Positions 1 through 11,300 of a stretch of 64,000 bases of DNA are shown piece by piece. The number at the start of each line of letters is the position of its first letter. Within the stretch, counting starts at the first letter, position 1. The notes below the pieces were generated by a model that searched no databases, was not told the origin of the DNA, and saw only the letters and a list, made by a program, of their open reading frames with translations. The DNA comes from Zoroaster sp. YZ-2022 (taxonomy: Eukaryota; Echinodermata; Asteroidea; Forcipulatida; Zoroasteridae), in assembly GCA_029582265.1 (NCBI GenBank), contig CM055819.1:5683855-5747854 (forward strand), read 5' to 3'. The position numbers and the translations under genes were made by a program.

Positions 1-352
1 AATAATAATAATGTATAGATTTATATAGCGCACGTATCCACCAACTAAGTGGCGCTCAAGGCGCATTATATTATTATCCCTGCTCATAAGGCTCATAAGG
101 CTCATAAATCATTCCTGAAACCATCTCAGCTCCCTGGGGAGTATACAGCTCAATTGCTGCCATTTCTAGCGCATAGAGAGCAAACCATCTCTGCCTTCAC
201 AGGTACCCATTTAACCCCTGGGTGGAGAGAAGCAATTATGGTTAAGTGTCTTGCTCAAGGACACAGGTGTCACTGCCGGGGCTCGAACCCACACTCTGCT
301 GCTGGCAACACCAGAACTTGAGTTCAGTGCGCTAGACCACTCGGCCACGACA
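1..352 (-). mobile_element. tRNA-Leu-derived SINE, cut by window start
   Basis: Read on the minus strand: a tRNA head (GGCCGAGTGGTCTAG, GGGTTCGA), the body with AAGACACTTAACCAT, then TATATA..ATTATTATT at the window edge. Same family as seven other copies here. Confidence 0.85.
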
Positions 353-353
353 A

Positions 354-541
354 TCACTTTTCGTGCATTATACAACACACGGGACCTCTGACTTTCGTCC
401 CATCCGAAGGGCGAAGCAATTATGGTTAAGTACCTTGCTCAAGGATACAAGTGTCACGACCGGGGCTCGAACCCACACCCTGCTGCTGGCAACACCAGAA
501 CTTGAGTTCGGTGCGCTAGACCGCTCGGCCACGACACTCCA
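354..541 (-). mobile_element. Second SINE head, body truncated
   Basis: Repeats the tRNA-Leu-like head (GTGTCGTGGCCGAGCGGTC) but switches after the AAGTACTTAACCAT block to the alternative body with GATGGGACGAAAGTC. This is the subfamily also seen at 39755. It abuts the previous SINE. Confidence 0.75.
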
Positions 542-689
542 TTTACAGTACATGTATTTCAACCAAAATGAAAATGGGTGTTCCAAAAATATCCAAAAAC
601 GCATAGCCCTAATTAAATTAATTACTTAATCATTTAATACAAATTGTAGTATCGGCTTCTATAAAGGATTCTATACAGCCTATGTCAAC

Positions 690-748
690 AAGCTCGGTGC
701 CTGCACTAGTAAGCAGGAGGTCGTGGGTTCGAATCCCACCTGAGTTGC
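690..748 (+). pseudogene. tRNA 3'-half-like fragment
   Basis: Contains a perfect T-arm (GTGGG TTCGAAT CCCAC) and an anticodon-like stem CCTGC/GCAGG, but no matching 5' acceptor strand. Probably part of a decayed SINE rather than a tRNA gene. Confidence 0.45.
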
Positions 749-1209
749 CCGTGCATTTTTTTTCCACAGACACTCAGAAAGCACTGAGTACAGTGCTCCA
801 TACATACATCAGTATAGTGCAATAAATCAAATCAATTGTTACCAACATAGCTAACCTGCACTGTTAAACCCCCCCCCCCAAAAAAAAACCTATGTAGAAC
901 ATTTTATTGCCAAATCAGTTTTGATTGAGTAAAAAAAAGCTTGTTGTAAAAGATCTATTAAAATCAATATAAAATTAAACGACAGGTTATCCCCCTTCCC
1001 CCCCAAAAAAAAGTCCCGTTAATTTCATTATTTAAAAACTACAAAATAAGTCACACTTAAAGATACATCGCCATTGTTTGGCTAAGACGACCCACAAAAA
1101 AAAATGTATAAAGCGAACAAATTTTGAAAGATAATATCATTGTTAAAGAAAAAAAACTGACCCTCCAAAACTAGAAGACAACTGCCCGTTTATGAACAAT
1201 GGATAAGCT

Positions 1210-1402
1210 GTATATATAACAGTGTACAAATATTGACTGCTACGAGTGGTGCACTAAAACTAGCCTCTTGAAGTGATCCCTGGAGCATTCTATTTTCCCC
1301 GAGGCAAAGCCGATGGAAAACAGAATGCTCCAGGGATCACCGAGGGAGACTAGTTTTACTGTACCACGAGTGAAAACAGTCAATATTTGTTTTATAACAC
1401 CT
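1210..1402. mobile_element. Foldback element with near-perfect 27-bp inner arms
   Basis: Inner arms GTGATCCCTGGAGCATTCT at 1273 and its complement ending near 1340 are almost perfect. Outer arms (ACAAATATTGACTG.., TAACACCTCG) extend the hairpin to about 190 bp. Confidence 0.8.
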
Positions 1403-1426
1403 CGTACATAGATTCTGCACAATTTA

Positions 1427-1516
1427 TTAACCCTAACTCCCTAGACAACAAAAGCAGTTGGAGGATTTTGAAGGATTTTTATTGTTCAGTAACAATGCTG
1501 AGGGAGTTAGGGTTAA
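1427..1516. mobile_element. Very short TTAA-flanked element (Fam5-like ends)
   Basis: TTAA, then CCCTAACTCCCT, about 58 bp of core, AGGGAGTTAGGG, then TTAA. Perfect 12-bp terminal inverted repeats and TTAA target duplication, as in piggyBac-type elements. Confidence 0.75.
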
Positions 1517-1534
1517 GAGACCTGCTACAATAAT

Positions 1535-1694
1535 AAACTGTGTAGATAACAGTACCATGGACAGTTTAGATGCATTCACCACACAGTACCATTTGACAAC
1601 TGTCTGTTTATGAATGGTGGATTAACTGCGTAGATAACAGTACCATGTACAGTTTAGATGTATTCACCACACAGTACCATTTGACAACTGTTTG
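1535..1694 (-). repeat. 88-bp satellite, about 1.8 units
   Basis: Minus-strand units identical in kind to the arrays at 15905 and 44655 (ACAGTTTAGATGCATTCACC on the plus strand). Confidence 0.85.
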
Positions 1695-1850
1695 TTGCCC
1701 TGGTCTTGGCCTCTGTTGCCCTGGTCATGGCCTCTTTTGCCCTGGCCTTGGCCTCTGTTGCCCTGGCCTTGGCTTCTGTTGCCCTGGTCTTGGCCTGTTG
1801 CCCTAGTCTTTGCCTCTGTTGCCCTGGTCGTGGCCTTGGTGCCCCTTATT
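1694..1850 (+). repeat. 24-bp minisatellite (TTGCCCTGGYCWTGGCCTCT)
   Basis: Six to seven diverged tandem units just 3' of the TECPR1 stop. Short single-unit relatives occur at 27950-28010 and 48285-48320, so this is an amplified piece of a dispersed repeat. Overlapping Leu/Pro/Trp-rich ORFs are artefacts of the repeat. Confidence 0.8.
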
Positions 1851-1964
1851 CTAATGGAAGTGTCCTCGACTCAGGAAAAGTGGCCTTGCTTCTACAAGAA
1901 TGGAAATTTCAGCCCTGTAATATGTATTGCGATGATTTCATGATGATATATGCTTATCTTGTAT

Positions 1965-2123
1965 TCAGCACAAGACGTTATCTCTGGAGCTAGTGTAAGG
2001 CTTGAAGAAATCGTCCGTATTCTCTGTCTGCCCCTGCACCGTAGCTTGAGCTATGTCATCGATCTTGACCTCGGGTGACCTCTCCTTTGCACATGCCCGC
2101 ACAGTCAGGTGTTTAATGCCACC
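1965..2123 (-). CDS. TECPR1: TECPR1 terminal coding exon 23 (residues 1360-1411, stop)
   Basis: Encodes GGIKHLTVRACAKERSPEVK, a 32-residue polar tail ending SRDNVLC, and stop TGA at 1967-1965. It aligns with human GGWDHISVRA and a tail ending VCC. Acceptor is TGCACAG|GGTGGC, phase 0. Candidate poly(A) signals (AATAAA on this strand) lie at 1478-1483 and 1423-1428, so the 3'UTR may include the 24-bp and 88-bp repeats; unproven. Confidence 0.92.
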   Translation of the reverse strand, partial: GGIKHLTVRACAKERSPEVKIDDIAQATVQGQTENTDDFFKPYTSSRDNVLC

Positions 2124-5100
2124 CTGTGCACAAATACATAAAGTCAAGTCATCATTAGTCAGAAATTCCTGCTTCAATATAAATCAGGATAGATAAGTAG
2201 ATGAAAAGGAATGAAAAAAACCTAAATAGGTTTTTAAAGCAACATATAGGTTATTATAGGTTCACCAAATGCCAAAATATAGGCTCTTTATAGGTTATTT
2301 CCTGTGATTATGTAGTTTTTTTTATTTTTTAAGTAACACGTTTTTGGTAAATTGCCTACCTTCTGAGTACTTTTTGAAACAAAATCTAAGAGCGGTACAC
2401 ATGTTACAGTTTGGCTACTGTTTTGGCTTCATCTCTTTATACTTAGGAAGTAATTTTTCTTCAAAGCCAAGAGGATTTTATGAGGAAGTTGAAATTGTGT
2501 TGCAGGAGATTAAAAATATAGGTTTTTATAGGTTAATATAGGTTTCACTGGGAGGCCTGACATTCTGATATTCTAAGGGAAGTGCCCTTTACTCAGGAAA
2601 AGTGGTCTTGCCCCTGCAAGAATAGGGCTGTGCATTTTCGGATATTTTTGGAACCGGATATCCGAAATCAAGAAACTTCGGATACCCGGATACCCGTTTT
2701 AATTTTCAATTTCAACAACACTTTTTTTTATTAATAGTGCAACAATTAATGTGGACGTTCCCTATAATAATATCCCCTCTATTAACAGCTCATGCCACAC
2801 AGTGCAGACATAAAGCATGCACTAATCCAGTAACTGCAAACAATAGGCAAACATCGTATAAGTTGGAGGAAAGTGTGTGGAAACCGCCCGTAAAATACTA
2901 CAAAGTCGTTGTCTACTGTAATCTCTTGAATCTCTTCTCGGCGAAATAAAACTGTATAAGTGTAAACATTACATTAGTCAAGAGTCACAGAAGTCCGAAT
3001 TTTAAAAAGTCGTTTACGGGTAATTTGAACTGAAAAATGGAACCGGGTAATGACAGTTTCTATCGGGTATCCGGATACCCGGAAACCCAGCATAGCCTTA
3101 TACAAGAATGAAATGACAGGCCCGTCACGTCACATATTGCTGTCCAGAGAAAATGACTAAGACCCGTCTACATGTATCAGTGCAGTGATCCTGTCCAGCC
3201 AATATCAAAGTAGTGACTGACCCTGTCAGAACGGTCAATAATTGTGTTATGATTATAAAGTACATGTACAAGTAGGTCAGTCGTAATCTGCTTTGCCATC
3301 TGGGGCAATTGTCTGCTTTTATAGAGAAATGATTTGATCGTTTTGCAGATGCATTTATTTATGCAACACTGAGTCATTGTATCTTTTTTTCATGAGAATG
3401 ACTCTCCGGGGAGCCGCGCTGTGAACAACACTTAGAGATACAATTACACCCTTAATCACCCTTCATTCAATGCCACTTGCATCTTTGCAGAACACTGTGA
3501 ATGAGGTCAAGTGGGAAATGGGAGGTAAAACCTAAGGAAATCAGGGGAAACCCCAGAGACAGTCAGTACTGAAAACCCAATCAAAATGTTCATCCGAACC
3601 AAGACTGAAGAGGTCATAGTGGTGTAAGGTGAGCAGTGTCCCATTTCACCCTCCTGACCTCCACAGCTTATGACTGCGTTGCCACTTTAAACTGATCAGA
3701 TACGGTCAGTACTGAAAACCCAATCTAAATGTCCATCCGAACCAAGAGGTCGTAGTGGTGTAAGGTGAGCAATGTCCGATTTCACCCTCTTGACCTCCAC
3801 AGCTTATGACTGCATTGCCTCTTTAAACTGCTCAGATACGGTCAGTACTGAAAACCCAATCTAAATGTCCATCCGAACCAAGAGGTCGTAGTGGTGTAAG
3901 GTGAGCAATGTCCGATTTCACCCTCCTGACCTCCACAGCTTATGACTGCATTGCCACTTTAAACTGATCAGATACGGTCAGTACTGAAAACCCAATCTAA
4001 ATGTCCATCCGAACCAAGAGGTCAAAGTGGTTTAAGGTGTGGAAATGTACGACTTCACCCTCCTGACCTAAGGCTGTGCGTTCTGGGTTATTTTGGGAAC
4101 CAGATATCCGAGATGGGAAATCTTTGAATACCCGGGTACCCATAAACAATTTCGTAAAAAAACAGTTGGTAGCATCCCTACTCCCCACACACATTCAAAA
4201 AAAATTCACTTGTCTCACTCTCGTACTAATCCAATAACTGCGAACAACTCAAACAATCTAGACACATCAAACAAAAGCCGGCAAGTCTGTGAAAGGCTGT
4301 TGGCAAATGTTAATTCTACAGCCTTTATCCAAGTTTTCTTCATTTTGTTATAAAAAAAAAAAAATAAAAAAAAAATTAAAAATCAGAGATCTCCATTTGT
4401 GTAGCTTAAATATTCAGTCGGAATTTTAAAAAGTCGTTTAAGGGTAATTGGAAATCGAAAAATGAAACCGGGTAATGACAGTTTTGGTCGGGTGTCCGGG
4501 TACTGACAGGGTACACACATATATGCCAATTATTGGGTCAATGACCTGGGGTACGATGGACATACATATGTCAGAGACAGCCACAAAATTGGATAATTGG
4601 GGGCAGACTTTGGGTACCCGGATACCCAGATACCCAGCATAGCTTTATCCCAAACTCCAGCACTTATGACTGCAACGTCCCTTTAAGTTGATCATGGCCC
4701 ATAAAACTCATCACTGGTCAGTCAAGAATAGTAAGGACAGTAGGATACCAACAATTTACAGAGATACAGGTTTTTTTTTTCCCCTGATAGAATCAGGAAG
4801 ATTGACTTCCGAGACAATGTCAGTCAACAGGGGCGAGAGGAACACTTTGGGGAACCGATTGTGATTGATCTGTCCGTCAATCAGGTTAATCAACCCGGGC
4901 AGATTGTTTGTTTAAGATAAGTGGGCAAAGTTGGCCAATTATTGGTCAGTGACCTAGGGTCCCACGTACATACATATGCCAGAAATGGCCACAAAATTGA
5001 ACCACAGACATTGGAATGAATGGTAGATTTCATCATCTTTTTTTTGAGAGGGGGGGGGGGGTTCGTGGGTACCCGACCGTCGAGTTCAATACCCGGTTCC

Positions 5101-7815
5101 TTTTTACCGGTTCGGGTACCCGAAACCCACTTTTTAAAATCTGATGTAACAGGTTCACAGATACCCGACCGTCAAGTTCAATACCCGGTTCCTTTTTACC
5201 TTTCGACTCTTTTTGTAGTCATAGAAAGGTTAACACAGTGTCACATGTGCTTCTGGAAGAATCCTTGGTTTCATTACAAGAAAGATATATATAAATTATA
5301 ATTGTCATCTTACCCCAGCTCCCTTATCCCAGGAAGTGCCCGTGGGTCTCTTTGGCGTGATACCCTCACGGCGGCAAATCACACCCCTGGAGCCGTTTGA
5401 CTCATCCGCGATAATCCAAACCTGTTTGACGAAATGTAAAGGCAATCTGTCAATCAATAGAAACAACTATGCACATTATTTATTCAGGACGTTCTAGGGA
5501 AATGAGTTTAAGTAATTCTAAATGGTAGATAATTTGAGGGGTGTGATTTGACAAAAGTAAAAAGAATCCTGAAAAATGGGTAGCAGGCCTGGGTCTCCCT
5601 TTGGTCTACAGAGGACAAAGCCCCCCTGAACCTCCTCCCTTTGGTCTCCCTTTGGTCTAGAGGTGGAAATGAACCTCCTGGATGTTTAATTTTGGAGGAT
5701 TTACAGACTCTCCACATCCCCACAAACAAGAGACTAGAGGTTTGGACACAATACAGGCTACTTCTTTCTTTCCTTGGTGGCTACTTCTCTTCTTTCTAGA
5801 AGACTTTGAGGCAAAGGGAGATTTGTCGAAAATCCTGAAATCAGGAAAAATCCTGAGAAATTACAGGCCTGATTTGTATTTTGAAAGGAGAAGCTAAACT
5901 AAACCCAATTTTGAGACAAACATTCAGCACAAGAATAGACCATGTGACTTGCTTACACTGTGCATGACCTTTAGAGTACCAGGGTGATTTCCTGCCCAGG
6001 CAAAAAGTGTGTGTATTTGTATGCAGAGTTTGTACATTTTGTACTTCTCCACATAACATCAAGGAATTGTTTGAATTTTCAGATGAATAAGATTTCAGAT
6101 GTAATGTAAGTGCCTTAATTTTGAAAATGCATTATTCAAAATAAAACGAAACGTCGAGTTGTCACAACCAGTTCGTTTCAGAACTAATTACTACTCAAAA
6201 GAGAATTTTTGCATTGTGTCACCGCAAACAGTCTTTACTTAAATCAAATTAAGAGTTTTTCTGCTGATATCTTAAAATATCAGATTGAATGGTTTCTGGT
6301 CGTAGACCAGTGTACATTTTGAGCCTGGCGCGGTTTGACCTTTGGAGCGCGGTTTGACCTTTGGGGCTCTTGTGAACAAGTCATGTCATTGGTCATATCG
6401 TCTACACATTGACTCTCCCATGAATATGAATTAATACAGTCTGAATTGCGTTTTTCCCATGGCGTAAATGATTGGAGGAAATTGTGTTTTTAATCATGAA
6501 ACTAATCTCTTAGTCCTCAAATCTCTGGAGCCCACGTCACTTTACATTAAGACGAACATCCCATATGAAATCCATACTGCGGTTCTGTTTTGTGGGAGAA
6601 TGTGATGTCTGGTCATTGCTTCTACTGACACATCACAGTGACTAGTGACTGGCAGGATAAATTAACCTCAATATTGAACATCAAGGAGGGAGGGGAGGGG
6701 TTTAATAAAATGATGCCAACAGGTCAACAAGCTCCAACAGATAAAAATGATATTTTCCCTTTTATTCAATAAAGGGGACTTGAGGAATCAGACAAGTGAC
6801 GGGTGAGATGGAAATAGTTTCTAAAGAGAAATACAGACAAGTCTGATTCAGGTTCACCAGGATCTAAATGAGGGTATTCTGGAGATATGTTTTATATTTC
6901 AGGGCAAACTTTAAACATGTTTTTTTTTTTTTACATTTTGGGACAGACTTTGGACATGTAAGTAAGACTAATTGCGGTGACACCAAGTGAAATTCTCAAT
7001 TCTTCTTCTTCGAGTCCATAGCAATCTCAGATGTCGTTCTGCCAGTATCGAGCACAGGCCACAGCTGATGGGGTAGGTTCTGCCAGATCTTCTGGGCTGC
7101 ACCGGGGGGCATCGGCACATTCCAGCAGGTGGGACATGGTCTGCACCAATCCACAGCTGCATGTGTCTTCTGTTGTGTAGTTCCAGGCTTTCATCAGTGC
7201 TTTGCACCTCCCCTGTTCCACCCACAGTCTATTTACTGACTTCCAAGTTACCCATCCAAGGTCATGACCACTAGCAAGGCTTTCAATTGAGTAGTAATTA
7301 GTTCTGAAAAGAACTGGAGGTTACAACTCGATGTTTTGATCAGTGTGCTCTGATCGTCCTCAGAGCACACTAATCGAAACGTCGAGTTGTAACCTCCAGT
7401 TCTTTTCAGAACTAATTACTACTCAATAGAGAATTTCACATGGTGTTGCCGCAATTAGTCTTACTTATCCTCCTCACCATGCAAAGCTACAAGTTTTACA
7501 TAGACTTTGGACATGTTTTCTGTTATTGGACAATTGGAAATAATTCATGAGAAATATATACAAATCTGATTCAGGTTCATCAGGATCAAAATGACATGAC
7601 GGTATTCTGGAAAAATATTTTATATTTTAGGACAAACTTATATATATATATGGTTTGGCCTCTGACCTGGCCCCCATAGAGCAATAGATAATTGGCATAA
7701 GTGGACCGCCCACCAACATAGGGGCTGGTTAGCTCAGTTGGTGGAGCGCTCGTACGGTAATTGAGAGGTCGCGGGTTCGAGTCCGGCACCAGCCAATTTT
7801 TCTTTGCTCGCTACC

Positions 7816-7854
<39 letters not shown>

Positions 7855-8296
7855 CATAAAACACAATAAAGGGGGCCACTTTGCATCCGTCACGTTAGCA
7901 GTTTTTCCAATGGTTGTTATTTATTTTTAAGTACCTGAAACCGACCAAAAAGTGTTTCAACATGTGAATGGACATGCAGGCTTATACTAGAACTAATTTG
8001 AGTTGATTTATATTTATTTATTTATTTTTTTATTTATTTTTTTACCCTCAAATTTCCATAAAAATTGGATGGAAAAAGTTACCTCACTTTTCCGTCCATT
8101 TGTTGATGGAAATTTTAGGGTAATTAAAAAAATAATAGTAATAATCAACTGAAATTATCTTTAGGATAAGCATACATGTCTATTCAAATGTTGAAATTCT
8201 TTTTGGGTGGTTTCAGATATTTAAAAAAAAATAACAACCTTTAGAAAAACTGCTAACGTGACGGTAGGTAAGTGGCCCCCTTTATTGTGTTTTATG

Positions 8297-8352
<56 letters not shown>

Positions 8353-11300
8353 TTATTTAAAAGAAAAAGATTTTGGGACAGACTTGCAATTTTTTTTCTT
8401 CTGTTATTGAACAATTAGAATGACTTTATAAGAGAAATAAGACAAATCTGATTCAGGTTCATCAGGATCTAAATGAGGGACAGAGGGTATTCTATAAATA
8501 TGTTTTAGATTTTAAGACAAACTTAAACATGTTTTTTTTTTTGGTTGTAAATTTGGGCAGACTTGTGAAATGTTTTCTGTTATTGGACAATTGGAAATAG
8601 TTCCTAAAAGAGAAATACAGGCAAATCTGATTAAGGTTCACCAGGATCTAAATGAGGGTATTCTGAAAATATGTTTTATATTTCAGGACAAACTTTAAAC
8701 ATGTTTTTTTTTCTTTCTACATTTTGGGGCAGACTTGTGACATGTTTTCTGTTACTGGACAATTTCCAGACACGTGTAAACTCAGCCCTATATACATGGA
8801 TCCAATAATCCAAAAGAAAAAATCTGGTTAGACACATCCGTCTACTGCCCTCTATTTAGCATCAGGGTTCAATCCAAAGATTTGACAATGTACATGCATT
8901 CATATTTTGTGAGTAAGAAGCATCAACTACAATGTTTTTTTTTCTGAGTTGGAACTCTCCAACGTACAGTTTAGGAACACAAGAGGGAGCTGTTTTCAAG
9001 ACAAGGAAAATAAAGTTTTAATTAAGAAAATCTTGACATTAAGTAATTTGATCTGATCTGTTTAAATTCAACTAAGCAAAATTTTGTAATTAATGTTAAA
9101 TTTTGTTGGCCAATTTGGAGAAGTATTTTTTTTACCGACACTGGTGTGTGATTTCATTTTTTTACATCCAAGTAATTTTCATACAAAATTAAATTTGTTA
9201 ATTAAATGTTTTTTTGGGAATACTAATTTTTTTTTGTATAAACAGTCATCGAAACTAAAACAAAAAAACATCTTTAAGAGATGAAATTTTGAATAATGAT
9301 GTACAAGAAAAATCTTGTAACTCGTTATCTGTAACAATAAACCTGTACATATCTCTTCAATCATAAACCAAGCTTGCCTACAAAATAAATCAAACTCCCA
9401 CATGGAACGCGACGCTTGAGTTTGTTAAACACGGCCCGTTAATTCAGAAGGGGGGGGGGGGAAACCACAAGACATCTCAATAGCGTATTAATGTGATTGT
9501 TGTGTTATCAAGGAAATTGATCTAATCAGCTCCCATTTCTGGCGGGAAGTCCCATCAGAGCGAGGGGGTATGTTGGACACACAACAGGCCCGGTATGGGG
9601 AGGATGAACTGGCAAAGGTGGGGTTAATTCAGAACATGAGTCCAGGGGGCTCGGTGCCCCGCTGGCTGGCACCGCAGGTTGTGTTGACAGGAAAGATTAT
9701 TAAGATGTGCAGTTGCCAAAGTGGTTACACACATGTGAGCTCTATCATGCATGTGCAACAGGTGTTTCCACCCCGATTTTGCATGGGGGGGGGGGTTGTT
9801 TCAGAGAGGCAGGCACCAGACCAAAACCACAAACAAATGAGCTGCTCATAGCTAGACTAGCAAGGTTACTGAATACAAAGTCTTCCTTGTCTACAACTGG
9901 TTGTTCAAATTAGGTTTACTATCTGTTATCAACTTCAAGGTACAGTGTAAATCTATCCAAGAAGTCCACCTTAAAAATCAGCGTACAATTTGGGTCAAAT
10001 GTCTGCATATATGCATGCATACACACTTGATGCAAAAACATGAGAGACACATACACAGAAAACCAACCTGTGAAGTTTTCACCTCATGGCCAGAAGGTGA
10101 CTTTTTGCTCAGAGTGTTTTCCGTAAAAATTATGATTGCTTTTTCACACTTTTCTCTTGACTGAACACACCGCATTGAGCTCAATCTTTCTCAAGGTTGG
10201 TTGCTTAACCCTCCTTATGAGTACAAGGGTCAAAATCGGTCCACATGTTGATATATGACATAAAACACAATAAAGGGGGCCACTTTGCATCCGTCATGTT
10301 AGCAGTTTTTCCAATGGTTGTTATTTATTTTTAAGTACCTGAAACCGACCAAAAAGTGTTTCAACGTGTGAATGGACATGCAGGCTTATACTAGAACCAA
10401 TTTGAGTTGATTTATTTTATTTTTTAATTTTTTAATTAATTTTTTTACCCTCAAATTTCCATAAAAATTGGACGGAAAAAGTTACCTCACTTTTCCGTCC
10501 ATTTGTTGATAGAAATTTTAGGGTAATTAAAAAAATAATAGTAATAATCAACTCAAATTATCTTTAGGATAAGCATGCATGTCTATTCAAATGTTGAAAT
10601 TCTTTTTGGGTGGTTTCAGACATTAAAAAAAAAAAATACAACCATTAGAAAAACTGCTAATGTGACGGTAGGAAAGTGGCCCCCTTTATTGTGTTTTATG
10701 TCATATACTTGCCAAGGTATATCTAGTGCACTTAAAAAGTCGAACACTGTCAAACCTTACATGTGGTATAAGTACATTTACAGGTCAAAATGAGTCGACC
10801 GTTTTTGACTGGTAAAAGCATTGTCTGGTTATTGTTGAGGGTGGTCAAAATGACCAGTCAAAAATGCCCCTGTGTGCACAGTTGGTTCAACAGTCAAAAC
10901 AGTCAGTTGACTGGTTTTGACCACTATAGCTACTTGCCACTAAAGTGCAGCTAAAGTAGGAGGGTTAATGATTATCTTGATTCAGAAGAAAGTGTGCGTA
11001 GTTTTGTCAACATTACCAATGCTGTATCTTGCTTTTAACCCTAACCACCTAGGCATTTTGGCTAGAAACCATCCCAAATCTGCCAAAATCTATCAGCATG
11101 CAGTAAAAAGGTACCCCCAATTGTTGGAGTTTGATGGAATTGGTACAGTAGCAAATGCAAAGCATCCATGGCTTGGCTATACACAGTCCTGATATCCAAC
11201 AAAAGCAGCCCGTGGAGTTTGATGGGTTTGGTACACATGGCTACATGCTCTATTCGCTGAGCTATACTGTGGAGTACTTCGCCAAAATCAAGCAAAACTA

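Noticed and set aside
1694..1993. Leu/Pro/Trp-rich ORFs at the 3' flank as small membrane proteins
   Set aside because: They are reading frames of the 24-bp minisatellite.
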